Positions 22,716 to 36,252 are shown, counted from the first letter of the stretch. The stretch: DNA of 64,000 bases from Iris pallida (GCA_029216955.1 JANAVB010029819.1:35364831-35428830); one strand, 5' to 3'. The notes: generated by a model from the letters alone, not told the origin. Numbers and translations are program-made.

Positions 22716-25700
22716 TTAGTCAAACAAATACGGATACCGAGATCTGATCTCGTCCTCGCGCTCCCAGGTTGATTCTCCCGAAGAGTGATGGTTCCAAGAA
22801 ACACGGACAAGGCTTATCGTTCGATTCTTGAGTACCTTCTCTCGCCGGTCCAAAATGGACACGGGTTGTTCCTCGTAAGTTAGGTCGGTACCAACGACCA
22901 ACTCAGAATGATCGAGGACATGACTCGAATCCGGGACATACCCACGTAATTGGGACACATGAAACACATTATGTATGCCAGTTAACGAAGGCGGAAGGGC
23001 AAGTCGATAAGCTACATCGCCTACCCGAGCGAGAATCTTAAAAGGACCAACGTATCTTGGACTAAGCTTTCCTCGGGTTCCAAATCTGATGATACCCCGA
23101 GTAGGCGAAATCCGCAAAAATACTTGGTCGCCAACTCTGAACTCTAGAGGCCTACGATGCTGATCTGCCCAATGACGATGTCGGTCCTGTGCAACTCAAA
23201 GGCGCTCTCTGACCAATTTAACTATCTCCACAGTCTGCGTGATCATCTCTGGTCCCAACAACTTTCGTTCTCCGACGTCTTCCCATGCCAAAGGGGACCT
23301 GCACTTCCTTCCGTACAATGCTTCGAACGGGGCCATCTGAATGCTAGCCTGATAGCTGTTGTTATAGGAGAACTCCACTAGATGAAGGTGATCCTTCCAA
23401 GATCTGCCAAAATCCAAGGTACACGCCCGTAGCATATCTTCTAACGTCTGAATGGTTCTTTCTGATTGCCCGTCAGTTTGTGGATGATAAGCAGTACTGA
23501 ATCTTGACTTGGTTTCCAAACTTTGGTGTAAGCTCCGCCAAAAATGGGAAGTAAACCGCGTATCCCGATCTGATACTATACTAATTGGAACACCGTGCTG
23601 CCTTACTATCCGCTTTATGTACATTTCTGCTAACTGCTCAGTAGTTTGTCCAACTCGGAAGGGAAGGAAATGAGCGACCTTCGTGAGTCGATCTACTATT
23701 ACCCAGACTGTATTCTTACCAGTCGGGGATCTAGGTAAACCGGTCACAAAATCCATCGTGATGTGCTACCATTTCCATTCTGGAATAGGAAGCGGCTGTA
23801 GCAATCCTGCTGGTCTCTGCTGCTCGGCCTTCACCTGCTGACATACCAGACACTTGGATACAAATCTCGCTATCTCTCTTTTCATGCCATTCCACCAAAA
23901 GAACTGCCTGATATCTCGATACATCTTCGTTCCTCCTGGATGAATGGAGTAAATAGAACTATGAGCTTCGGACATAACTTCTTGCCGAAGGTCTCCACTC
24001 GGTACACAGAGTCTGTTTCCAAACCTGAGCGTACCATCTTCATGAATCACTAACTCCTTCCTACGGCCTAATTCACACTCCGACCGCAACTTCTGAATCT
24101 GTGGATCTCCTGCTTGTGCTGCCCTTATCCTCTCTACTAAGGTTGACTGAATCTGCATACTGGTCATTCTTCCTATATCCCTTGGCGAAACTACTTCGAT
24201 TCCCATACTCTGAAGGTCTTCTAGAATATGCTTCTGCGAGGTCAAGATAAAGGCACTGTCTCTCCTACTCAGTGCATCTGCAACTATATTCGCCTTGCCT
24301 GGATGATACTGAAGATCTAAATCAAAATCCTTCAGCAGTTCTAACCATCTTCTTTGCCTCATGTTTAAATCTTGCTGCGTGAATACATATTTCAAACTCT
24401 TATGATCAGTATAGATCTCTACCCGATCCCCGTATAAATAATGCCTCCACAACTTGAGTGAAAACACTACAGCTGCTAACTCCAAATCGTGAGTCGGGTA
24501 ATTCTTCTCATGGTCTCGAAGCTGTCGAGACGCATATGCTATCACCTTTCCGTGCTGCATCAATACACATCCAAGACCCTTCCCAGATGCGTCACAATAT
24601 ACTGTAAAGCCTCCCGCTCCTACTGGAAGCGTCAAGATCGGGGCTGAGATCAATCTCTTCTTCAATTCTTCAAATGATGCCTGACAGCTAGCTGACCAAA
24701 CAAACTCTACGTCCTTGTGCGTCAAACGCGTTAAGGGCGCAGAGATCTTGGCAAAGTCCGCCACGAACCTTCTGTAGTAACCAACTAATCCTAAGAAACT
24801 TCGTACTTCTACAACCGTTCTCGGGACTGGCCAATGCTCTACGGCCTTAATCTTCTTCGGATCCACTGACACTCCTGTCCTAGAAATTACATGCCCCAGG
24901 AACGAAATATGATCTAACCAGAATTCATACTTGTCGAGCTTCGCATAAAGTTGATTCTCTCTCAATGTCTGTAAGACAGTCCTAAGATGTTTCTCATGCT
25001 CCTCTTCACTGCTGGAATAGACAAGAATGTCATCTAGGAACACCACCACAAATTTATCCAAATACGGCAGAAAGATACGGTTCATTAAATCCATGAATAC
25101 TGCGGGGGCGTTGGTTAGTCCAAAGGGCATTACTAAAAACTCATAATGCTCATATCTAGATCTGAATGCTGTCTTCGGTATGTCTTGCTCCCGGACTCTT
25201 ACTTGATAGTATCCTGACCGAAGATCGATCTTGAAAAAGACGCTGGCCTTGCTTAACTGGTCAAACAGGTCATCAATCCTTGGTAGTGGGTACTTATTTT
25301 TTACTGTTACTGCATTCAGCTTGCGGTAGTCGATGCACATCCTCGTCGACCCATCCTTCTTGGGAACCAAAATCACTGGCGCGGTCCAGGGCGATTTACT
25401 GTCTTGGATGAATCCCTTAGACTTCAACTCTTCTTCATATTGATACAACTTATCCTGTTCTGACGGCGACATCCTGTAAACTCTGTCTGCAATAGGCCCC
25501 GTTCCAGGGTTCAACTCAATGCTAAATTCTACCTCTCTGACTGGGGGTATCCCTGGGAGCTCATCAGGGAAGACGTCGAGAAAATCTTCGACCACTCTCG
25601 AAATCTGTCCTGGCTCTGACACTGCTGCTGAGATGACGCCTCCGGCCTGATTCTTCAAGGTTCGAGTAAAGATGAACTGCTCTATCCCAGGAATGCTGAA

Positions 25701-27149
25701 TATGACCCTACCTCCTCTACAATCAATTATCGCATGACTGTCTCTCAACCAGTCCATGCCAAGAACGACATCAAAATTCCCCATAGGGAATTCAATCAAT
25801 GATGCGGGCAGTAAATGCCCACACACCTCCACCGGACATGAAAAGCGCACTCTGCTAACTTCTATGAGCCCATTGCCGGTGAGTATATCCATCCTCTCCG
25901 GCAATGCCTCAAACACTAATCCAATCCGTGTAGCATATTGTGCAGAGATGAATGAATGAGTAGCGCCTGAATCAAATAATTCTACAGCGGGAAATGAGGT
26001 GACGAGAATTTTACCTGCCACCACGTCGCTAGACGCTAGAGCCTCTCCCAAGGTCAATGTGAGAGCCTGGCCCCGCGGAGCCCCTTGTTGCGGCCTTCCT
26101 CGACCATGCTGTTGCTGCCTCTGAGGGCCTTCGGCTTCCTGTGCCTGGTGGAACATCTGTGCCTGCGTTGGTAGACGCTGGGCTAGGGGCCTTACTGCTA
26201 ATACTGGCCCTCCACTCGGGGTTGCCACCGGAGCTGGCAATGCTGGAAACTGCTGAGCTGGCCCTCCTGGCCTCTGCATCACAGGACAAGTGGAGATACG
26301 GTGGTCTGAACTACCATACCTCAAGCATAAGCCATTCGCTGACCGGCACACCTCCCTCGTGTGCCCTGCCTTTCCACAGAATGTACAGCCCTGGGATGCT
26401 CCCTGACGCTGTTGTTGGTTCCTCGGCTGCTGATGCCGAACTGGCGCTGTATTAGTTGACACGGCCGTCCTCCGCGGCGCTCCTGCATCATGAATACGTA
26501 CACCGGGTGTTGGTGCCGATGTTCGCTGCATTACTCCTCCTCCAACCTGGGAATGAGATCTCTTCTGACCTCCTGTCCTCGATGCCAACCTCTGCTGGGT
26601 AAGCTCGTGCCTCCGAGCGGCCGTCAAAATAGCGTCAAACGTCTGGTAGTCATGTCCTTCCACAAGCTGTAATAGTTCCAAATGAAGTCCCTGCTGGAAC
26701 CTCATAGCTTTCTTTGGATCCGTTGCCACCATTGCTGGTACAAAATGGCACAATCTGCAGAACTCTGCTGCATACCCATCTACGGTCTTGCCTGCTTGCT
26801 TGAGACTGATAAACTTCTGCTGGAGTTCATATCGAGCTACTACGCCAAAATACTTGGCCTTGAATCTGTCACTGAAGGTGGTCCAACGAACAGGGCATCT
26901 TGCACCAACTTTTTCTGATGCCCACCAGTCGCGGGCAAGATCCTGAAGTACTAGATCAACCTTCTCATCATCTGAAACCTTGGCTGCCACAAGAATGGCT
27001 TCGATGTCTTGAATCCAGGCATCCGCAGTGATGGCATCCTCCGTGCCATCAAAATACCTCGGGTTCAAGCGACGGAACCTTCCTGATGCTCCCGAGTCAA
27101 CCCCGGCACTCCTCTCAAGAGCTAACTGAATCCCTTGGTTCAGCAACAC
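22716..27149 (-). pseudogene. Chromovirus Gag-Pol polyprotein with two nonsense codons
   Basis: One frame of 1478 codons from the first candidate start (GTG at 27149; the frame is open to a stop at 27243-27245, so the true start is unresolved). Numbering from 27149: Gag core about 25-195, zinc knuckle [14 protein letters not shown] 255-268, protease DSGA at 393, RT about 560-740 with FLDD near 704, RNase H from about 848 (YCDAS) with TDHKSL, then integrase with its CLVC zinc-site and MDFVTGLP. The C-terminus (to 22716) reads like a chromodomain ending SGESTWEREDEI. Stops are TAG at 23766-23768 between WKW and HITMDFV, and TGA at 23196-23198 where Arg (CGA) is usual. No frameshift was found. 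It normally makes the particle, protease, reverse transcriptase and a chromatin-targeted integrase. Confidence 0.92.
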
Positions 27150-27607
27150 GTTCTGCTCCTGCTGCTGAGTCTGTTGCTGTTGGTTAATGACAAGAAACCC
27201 CCAGATGATCTCCAGGAGTGCTACGGCGTCTGGTACTTGCCGTCACTGCTGGTGCTGCAGGAGTTTCAATAACCTGCGGCTGTACTGCCTCTGGTTCCAC
27301 TTCTGCTTGTGCCCGCCCTGGGGAAGGTTCTCTCCCCTGTTGTTGCCCAGTCGAGCCATGCTCTTGCTGCTCTTCCTCATGGGCCTCACCCGCTACTGAG
27401 AATGAAGCACCCCTATAGAGGAAGATATAAGATTATCAAGTCCGAATGAGGAAGATTTTGAGGATGCAAGTCAGATTAGAGATCAAGGCAAGGACAGAGA
27501 ATTCGAAACAGAATTTCAAGGGGAACAAGTTTTGATTGAGACTCCTAGTAATTCGCAATACCCCACAAGTTTGAAAATCAGACCTGTAAGGGCCACCACT
27601 AAAACCT
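27150..27607 (-). other. Chromovirus 5' untranslated and leader region
   Basis: On the minus strand, after the LTR end at 27608, comes 'aggttttag' and TGGTGGCCCTTACAGGTC, the likely primer-binding region, matching the opening of the LARD cores. It is followed by AG-rich leader and Gln-rich codons that run into the Gag frame. An ATG opening M-A-R-L-G-N-N-R lies near 27356 in another frame; a frameshift here may hide the original start. Confidence 0.6.
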
Positions 27608-30400
27608 TGTCACGCCCCAGTACCGAAATACGGAGACGGACTAGGCCAGCTACTCCATATGAGGTACTTAACGTCATACGGCGATCGTGGCTGTCGAGAG
27701 ACTAGGGGGTACATGCTACAATCAAGTCTTCTATGGTCCCACAGAGTTCTATGTCTCAATCAATCAAGTCACATCAGCAATTAAATGAACATTAAAGATA
27801 AAGCAGTAAGGCGTCCCCGACGCTTCATCAAAATGGTCATGAGAGACTAGCTTTATAATTTAGCTATCTCAGAGAGTCAGAAGTATAAAATTATACACAA
27901 CTGCAGTCTGTTTAATTACAATGATGTACTGACACAAAATATCAAGTAATCCGGCTAACAGGTGTCGGTGGCTAAACGCCGCAAAAGTATAAGCAGGAGT
28001 GGTGGAGAAGAAACCCACTCGAGTCCCCGAACCGCCATGCTCCTAGTATTCACCATGGATGTCAGGAAGGAAGATCGTATCCTCCGGCTCTGCTACGAGA
28101 TCTGGCCAAACAAAACCAGCGGGGTCAGCCCCGAATAGCAAGTACCGCCAAAGGGGCACAAGAGTTAAGATTAAAAACCCAGTTAATAGAATGATTGATA
28201 ATTGTAATACTTATGCTACTATTATAGAGTAGCGCAACATCCTCGAACCCATATGGCACCCTTACAACCAAACAAGGACAAAAGGTGCCGCATGGAGTCG
28301 GGACGTGTCGTACTCTATAACTTTCACATAAGTTAAAAAGGTATAAACAATAAAATCTCCTGATCGTGACTTCGATCGATAGCCTATCGCAGCACAATAA
28401 CCAACCCAACAATCAAACAAGAACATGGGTTGGATCATGTACCATGATAGACCATGTTCCTTAGTCCTTCACAGAAGTAGCACTTCATAACCAGAATAAG
28501 TCTTCCGTTCATAACTTCGGTCCACAGCCTATCATAGTACGATAACCAACCCAACAATCAAACAAGAACATGGGTTGGATCACGTACCTTGACAGTCCGC
28601 TTCCCTCAGTTATTCGCGGAAGGTAATAGGATACAAGCAAGTCGTTTTCATGGCCAATCAAGTCTACGCGTTTCTAGTAGAACGAGGTTATCCTCGCGTC
28701 ATATTATTAGAAAATCCTCAGATCGTATCTTTCCAGCAAGGCTAGCCAACCCAGGGGTTCGCGTAGACAGTTATGATTGAGCACAGGTCCCTCGTAAGGC
28801 CACCTTGCTAAAGCATATAATGTATAGCAGGAATTAATCAGATACAGTCATCCACTCGTTGTAGATGACACAGTATCCGTGGAGACCAGCCGGCGTGTCA
28901 AGACAATATCTCAAGGCGGCTGGTGTAACACGATCTCGGGATTTTGCCCTCCCCATGCATCTAGTATGTTTAGTTGCCTAATTTAACCCTAGGCGAAATC
29001 TTGGACTCACATGCTGTGGCCTGCATGATTATCCCCCTAAAGTCGTACTTTAGTACGAGTACCCCAAAGAGGATCCATGTCAATCAGTATGTCAATATGT
29101 GCTACCCTCCTTAGTGTAATGCATCATTGCAAATATGCCACGTGGAGTTACGAGTCATTTGTCGAGCATGAACAAGAAATGGGACATTCAGGTACAGGTA
29201 TCGGATAGGAACACTTTGTTCTCCGGGGTCACATTAGTGCTCATATCATGCTCGGGACAAAAGGCGTAAGGATATAAAATGGGCATATAATATACAAAAA
29301 AATATCAAAAGCGTACGCACAAAAACACGCACGCTCGAGGGGTAAAAAGTCACGCAGGCTCACTCAAGGCAGCGTGCGTGAAAAGTCACGCAGGCTCACT
29401 CAAGAGAGCTGCGTGAAAAGTCACGCAGACTCAAGGAGAGAGCTGCGTGAAAAGTCACGCAGACTCAAGGAGAGAGCTGTGTGAAAAGTCACGCAGACTC
29501 AAGGAGAGAGCTGCGTGAAAAGTCATGCAGACTCAAGGAGAGAGCTGCGTGAAAAGTCATGCAGACTCAAGGAGAGAGCTGCGTGAAAAGTCACGCAGAC
29601 TCAAGGAGAGAGCTACGTGAAAAGTCACGCAGACTCAAGGAGAGAGCTGCGTGAAAAGTCACGCAGACTCAAGGAGAGACACTTTTCCAACAGGAAGCGT
29701 GCTCAAACAGGAGCACACTGCTCACTGTCTTCTCCAAACAGCAAGAACACCATGAATGAACCCAAAGCTTCAAAATATCACAACTTGGCCATCCGAACTC
29801 CAAATCCAGATTTCCAAGGTTCCAACTTGGGTGAAACTGAATATTCTTCCACATGGAAGCATCAAAAACCCATAAAATCCAACTAAAGTAGATCAAACCA
29901 TGCAAAAATCCGAAAATGATTAAAACTTAGATCTACAAAAATCAAAGCTTCAAAATGGAAATTTCCAAGTTCTAAACTAGTATAGATTGAGGAGAAGAAC
30001 ATGTTTTGGCAAATAGTTTTGTAAGAAATCATTGACAAAATTATGGATCCATCTCTTGAGCAAGTTGGTACTTGCCTTGGTTGGTGGAGGAAATAAATGA
30101 GAGGAAGTAAATGAGAGGAGAGAGAAGGAGATGAGTTATTATATAGAATCTTGAACCTATGGGTTCATGATGAACCAAAGGGTTCATGATGAACCATTGG
30201 TGAACCAAGAATAGGTTACCCAAATGAGCCAAAACTGTAGGCCCAAATGCAGAAAATAAATTAGGAAATAATATTTTGTCGAATATTTTTTTGGGAAATA
30301 CATGAAGAAATACTGCATAATAAATATCGTATAAATTTAAGGTAAATATAATTTATCGGTTTACGTATTAAAATATATATTCCAGGATTGGGGAGTGACA
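27608..30400 (-). repeat. Chromovirus 5' LTR (sense minus)
   Basis: 2793 bp. Nearly identical to 19872-22529 apart from ten rather than six hairpin repeats (29345-29680) and scattered substitutions, many C/T or G/A. TATA at 30139-30145. Confidence 0.92.
29345..29680. repeat. 34-bp hairpin repeats, ten copies
   Basis: Same unit as at 21605. The four extra copies account for the LTR length difference (4 x 34 = 136 against an observed 135). Confidence 0.9.
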
Positions 30401-30405
30401 CCAGC

Positions 30406-32701
30406 ATACAGTACCGCCAACCGTACCTCCTATAAATCCTGAAATCATAGCATCGTCGGTGCCTGTCAATCCAAGACTGGGGGTAGCATCTCTTCAAGTA
30501 CCTCCTGTACAGGTCCAACCTACACCCAGTCAATCAGGTGCTGGGGGTAGTGCTTACCACGCTGTTCCTCCCCCTAACACTGTGACTCAGCCTGCTCCTT
30601 CTACATCAGTGGAAGATGCCAATGAAGCTGTCAAGCTCCTACGCACTCAGTTTGAGACCTTCAAGGAAAAGGACAACTTGCAAAGGTTGGGGATCAAGCA
30701 ACCTTACCCAGTTGAATGGAAGGAAGTCCCATTTTCTCCGAAGTACAAGATTCCAACAATCTCGCTGTTTGATGGCAGCACTTCTCCCAGTCAGTTCATT
30801 ATCCACTTTGAGGTTATGACTGTCCAACTTCAACCAAATGACGCTCTTCTTACCAGAGTATTCGTTGGCTGTTTAGCCGACGTAGCATACGATTGGTACA
30901 GAAGCTTGCCCAATGGTTGTATCAACTCCTTCTCTGGCCTAAAGCAAATCTACCTGGAACGATTCTATGAGGGGATCAATGACATGACTATGTCATCCCT
31001 CATTAAAATCAAACAAAGACACAGTGAAACTGCTGAGAGTTTTATTGAAAGGTTCCACCGGAAAGCTTTGAAAATGCCTCCTGGAACTCCGATCGCTGTC
31101 ACAATAGACACCTGCAAGGCAAATCTTTTGCCTATCATCAGCATGTGGACAGGATCTACTCAATTCCAAGACTGGCCATCTTTCATTATCAACGCTAAAG
31201 CAGCTGAAGTTAGCGCTGACAAATTCAAGCAACTAGGGGTACAAATGTCTAACCCCGACCGAGACGAACACCAGACAACAGGTGGTGGCAATCGCCAGAA
31301 CAACCGCAAAGGAAAAGAAACTTTGAATATCAACTTGACGAATAAGAACAAAGAATTTATGGCGGTTAACGTAGCTCCCTCTACGTCCATTTCTACCCCT
31401 TCAGCACCTCCACCAAGAGAACCTCGTCCGAAAGTGGAGTACTCTTTTGACGAGAATGACACAGTGAGCATCTTTGATTGCTTGATCAAAAGCAATAAGC
31501 TCCAGCTCCCAAATCCCAAGAAGCCCGATGAAGTCGGTAAGACTGATCATCCCGAGTACTGTGTCTATCACAGGTTCATCGGACATCCCACTCGAGCATG
31601 TTATGTGCTCAAAGGCAAAATTCAAGAGCTGGTCAACGCCGGTGTTGTCACTCTGCAGCAAGACGAGAATACTGTTACCGCAAACATGGTCTCAGTTCAA
31701 TTTGGTGACTTTCTGCCCCAGATGGTACAGCACGGTGTTATTTCTATTTCCAAAGCTACTCTTGAGATTGAGAATCTCCCTCCTCTATGGAGTGAAGGTC
31801 TCGTCCCCTTGTCTCTTGATAATGGCGAGATTATGTGGATCCATCCGGATTTAGCCTCGGAGTTCAAACTTCCCTCTTCCTCCAAGAAGAAAGACTGCTC
31901 CAAAGGCAAGACAAAGATTTACAATATGGTGTCTTTTGATCCCATAGTTGATGAAGAAATCCTGTTGGGCACCAGATCAGGGAAAGCTTATCTAAAAGAT
32001 TACCCCGAAGTTCAAGAGAATCCTGCTTCTTCCTCTGAGCCTGCTATAGTATAGCCTGCTTCCACTGAGGATATTCCTATTGCATCTTCACCGGTTGTAG
32101 AGTCTACTCCTCCCAAGCCGACGGTAGATGACAAAGGCAAACAGCAAGTCCGCTTCGACAAACCTTTGAAGAAGTCATCTCCTTCCGGACTTGAAAAGCC
32201 TTACAATTTTGATATCTTGGCTCAATTGGCCAATACATCGGCCCGACTGTCCATCTTCGAGCTCTTGCGCCTCTCCAAAGAGACTCGAGAAACTCTGAGT
32301 GAGGCTCTCATGCAAGCTGAAACTTGTCTAGCCCTTCTGAAGAAGCCGAAAGCAGAACCAGTCTCTTGCCTCCATTGTCATAGTGTGTTGGAGTTAATTC
32401 CAAACATAACTTTCACACAGGATGATATGTTGATGGAAGACAACAGGCACGATCGTCCTCTCTACTATATAGGATATGTCGACTCGATGAAAGTTGATCG
32501 TATTCTGATAGATCCAGGGTCTGTTCTCAGCATTATGTCAAAGACAATGTTGGATGCGCTGAAGATCCCAGTGCATAGTCTTTCCAGTACAATCACCACT
32601 ATTCTTGGGTTCAACCAGGGAAGAAGTGAACCTCTAGGCAAGATTCGCTTAAAACTCCAAATAGGCAATCTTCGCACAAAGGTGACCTTGTACATCATTG
32701 A
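30406..32701 (+). pseudogene. Tat-2 gag and protease, first part
   Basis: It continues the ORF1 frame in phase from 19871. After a Pro-rich linker the Gag core runs from about 30640 to 31250 (QPYPVEWKEVPF, VAYDWYRSLP, LERFYEG, ESFIERFHRKAL). A Tat-type CCHC-like site, CVYHRFIGHPTRACYVLK, is near 31560. A stop at 32052-32054 (GTA TAG CCT, likely from CAG) is in frame. Then come PYNFDILAQLANTSARLS, the usual Tat segment before protease, and LIDPGSVLSIM, the protease active-site region. LARD-B interrupts codon GA-C after YII at 32701. The product would be the particle protein and the protease that matures it. Confidence 0.87.
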
Positions 32702-35700
32702 TGTAGCTTCCCTTCCCGAATTTTTTTTTGAAATTTTTTATTTATTTAATTAATTTAAATGGTGATTTATAAATAATTATTTTAATTAATTATTACGATA
32801 GATGACTTTAGCCATGGTTAGGAATTAGAGTACCAGACGCCTAGGAATTATGGCACGGATAGTGCAGTGGCGTGCCTTGACTAGTGTAATAGCCATGCCA
32901 GGGAAGACCGAGCCATAGCGACGTCCTAACTAGGAAAACCAGACTAAGTTGTGGCTTAACCATTACCGAAGATTTTAATTATTATTTAATTATATTATTG
33001 AGTTTCGGGAACCCGGTTGTACCAAACTTGTCCAGATTGGGCCCAAGTCAAATCCAAGCCCGTGTAGGCAGGAAGTGTGACCAAGATGTTAGTGTCGATA
33101 TATTTTGTGTGTACGTATTTTCTTAATGCTCTATTACCTATATTTTGTAAGTAATTAGTATTAATATTATTACGATTATTTTATACATATATAAGTATTC
33201 AATGTTCATAAGGTATCTAAAAGTATCTTAAATGATTTTCTTATTTATCCTAGTGTATTTTTGGAATATTTAGACTACATATTTTGTCTGTACACTTAGT
33301 ATAGATTTTCTTATTAGTATCATTATTATTGTTATTAGATTTATTATAATAAAAATATATTATTTAGTATTCTAAATTATTTGTGAAATAAATATTATAT
33401 ATTTTTTTTTGTGAAATAAATATTATATGTGGATATATATATATATATATATGAATATATATATATATATGAATATATATAAATATATATGTACTTGTGT
33501 ATGATAAATATACAAATGTATATGGTGTATATATATATACATATATATAAATATATATATAAGAATATATACGTGAGAATATGTGTATATATATATATAT
33601 AGATATATATATTATAGATAAATGTATTTGTGTGTATATATAAATGTAATAATTATATATGTGTGTATGGGTATATATATATATAAATATATAAATATAT
33701 AAATTATATGTGTGCGTATGAGTGTGTATATATATACATATATACGTGCATGTATAAATAAATATATATGTATATAGGTACCTAGATAGTTATATACATG
33801 TAAATAAATATATATGTGTTGATAATAAAAAAGGAAATAAGAAATAGAAGCTAGCAGCCCACAGAGCCTGACCCAGGCCCAAGTAGTGGGCCCAGGCCCA
33901 GTCGGCCAGGCCACAGGCCTGTGTTTCCCTTGTGTTTCCCAGCATAGGGGAGGAAGGCCCCGACCCTGTTTCAAGTTCGATCGAGCCCTATATAACGGAG
34001 AGAGGGAGTTCGATAGGAGAAAAGAATTCATCAAACCCTAACACCCTGCGCCTCCACCTAGCAGCGACCCATCCCCGACGCCTGGGTGACCCACCCACCG
34101 CCGGCGTGCCGCCGCGCAGCCACAGGCCGGCCAGCAGTAGCGTTCGAACCGCGCACAAGGAAAGAACAGGACAGCAGCTGCCCGACTCCCTCCCCAACTT
34201 TACGGGTAAATTTCTTCCATGTTTTGCCATCAAATCTCAAACCGATTGGTTCTATAGAAGGACAACCTATAGGTCTCTAAACCCTATTATTTAGTTCATA
34301 CAAAATTGAATCGATTATGACTCGAAAATCAGCACCAACTTGGCGAAAAACTGTTCTAAACCGAACAGAATTTCGATTCCAGAAACTAGTTTTGGAAGCC
34401 AGTTTTCAGCAAAACCTTCGACAGTTTCGTAAATCAATTTGAAGAGCCTTTTAGACAACCTATACGAGATTGAAACCCCATTTTTACTTTCAGTTATAGC
34501 TGCTTAAACAGCAAGATAATTAATTGTGAAAATCAAGAAAAATATGAAAACCAGTTTTCAAAAAACTAGAAAAATCCCCCGACACTACGTGCGTCCCGCC
34601 ATTCCGGGCAACGTGGTCGTGCACCGTAAGCATCGAAAGCTGCGTAACAGTTTCGTGATCGTGTGGACTTTGATGGAATTCAAATCGGTCGCGTGTGCGC
34701 GACGAATTTGATGCGTATCCGTCGAAATTCACCGTATCGTGCACTTTGCAAATTTCTCAATTACTTTGTGCACGTTCGTCAGATCAAGACGAAACTTGTG
34801 CCAACAGGACCGTATCATTTTTCTGGTCCTGTATACCAAGTTTGGTCTGATTCTGAGACCGTTGATAAAATCACCGTTTTGCGGGTCCCACGGTCCCACT
34901 CAACGGACGATTTTGTGCACGGCCCTCCGGAATCCTACTCTGGACATACGATTGGGTTCGTATCGAAAAACTGGATCCGTAGACATGTAGTTTAACAACT
35001 TTAGAGACCATTGACCCTGGCACGCTTTTCGGTGCAAAGCGGGTCCAACGGCAGACACCGTTTTTGCCCAAAATTACCGTTTTGCCCCTGTGTCCAGAAT
35101 TGGACTTAAGGACAGGCAATCCTAGCTAATTTGACTATTCTGAGAATGTTGGTAACATTTATTTCAGCTTTCGAACACAGTTGTGATGACTTGGACTTTC
35201 TGATTTGTGATTGGCGATACATTGTTGGTTCTGCGTGCACCCTCCAGGCAAGTATACCTTGCCAACTTGTACAGTATAATTTATATACATGTTCACCATC
35301 TCGTTGCTATTCTTTTCCTTACAGTCGTGACTGCTTTATTCCATGTTATTACACTTTTCCTATTTTAGTTCACTTTACATGTTTCTAGTTGCCTGTACAT
35401 TCTTGTTCTTTCCTGTTATGATAGTCCTACCTGTTACACTATGTTAATCTCATATGTATTGCTTGATAGAGTCGTCTAGTCCTACACCACAATTTTCTTG
35501 ACTTGATTATAACTTGACTTGACTTGACATGACTTGAGTGGGACTCGACTTTGACATTCTATAGATTATGAGTACTTACCTTGACTATGGTCTATAGGAT
35601 TTTATACTAGGATTGGCTACCGTCTTGGTTGTGTGTACTTGCCTTGACAGCAATTGAGATACTATAGATTGTGAGTACTTGCCTTGACTGCAGTTTATAG

Positions 35701-36252
35701 CCAGCCATTTTTAGTATGGCATGCCAGTGTCTTAGGATCCTCGTGTTTAGATCTTGTGTCTTGGTTCATTTTGTCTCGTTGGATACCCTTGATTGTTTCT
35801 TGCTTCTTTTACTATTACATGTTGGCTCGTATATTATGTATCTTGCTAGTCCTCTGAGGACCTGATGATTCTCTTCAGGTTTTGCGACTGCATAGAGTTA
35901 GTTAGCAGCGCAGGATGGTAGGGGATTACGATGTATGATACAGGTATTTGCTTGTGATATTTTATTATCTTCTCGTGCTTTATATTCAGTACCATGTTAT
36001 ATCCTACTTATTTTATAGACTCATATTATTCTTGGAGTCTAATCGAACAACATGCTAATGGGCTGCAGACCATGACCCATAATTGTTTATTCTTGATTTA
36101 TTTGATTCTTGTGGATTGAGATACAGTTTAGATTAGACATGATACCCATAGCCTTGACAGCGTTTACGTACTCGAGTCGGGCTGGAGTCCGTTCGATACG
36201 TAGCTGGCTTGCTCACGAGCTCGCGTCCGAAAAGCGGGTGCGGGTCGTGACA
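32702..36252 (+). repeat. LARD-B left LTR
   Basis: 3551 bp. AT-rich first kilobase with short TA runs at 33430-33700. TATA box at 33989-33995 (CCC-TATATAA-CGGAG), then AAACCCTAA. Palindrome at 35246-35263. Frames such as 33932-34294 and 34663-34995 recur in the right LTR with many amino-acid changes and no family likeness, so they are not called. Confidence 0.92.
33989..33995 (+). promoter_or_regulatory. TATA box of LARD-B left LTR
   Basis: TATATAA, repeated at 38326-38332 in the right LTR. Confidence 0.65.

Larger units (their letters stand above)
19872..30400 (-). mobile_element. Tekay-type chromovirus (Ty3/gypsy), nearly intact, minus strand
   Basis: Flanked by a perfect CCAGC duplication (19867-19871 and 30401-30405) within Tat-2 ORF1. 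On the minus strand it begins TGTCACTCCCC and ends GGGGCGTGACA. The LTRs are 2793 bp (sense 5', 27608-30400) and 2658 bp (sense 3', 19872-22529). The 135-bp difference is four copies of a 34-bp repeat. The 5078-bp interior encodes one Gag-Pol polyprotein with only two internal stops after the first candidate start. Of the elements whose proteins can be read, it is the best preserved, and it could supply proteins to the LARDs. Confidence 0.93.

Noticed and set aside
34663..34995. 110-codon frame conserved between the two LARD-B LTRs (also 39000-39332)
   Set aside because: Conservation comes from LTR duplication, and base changes alter residues freely; overlapping frames on both strands are equally open.
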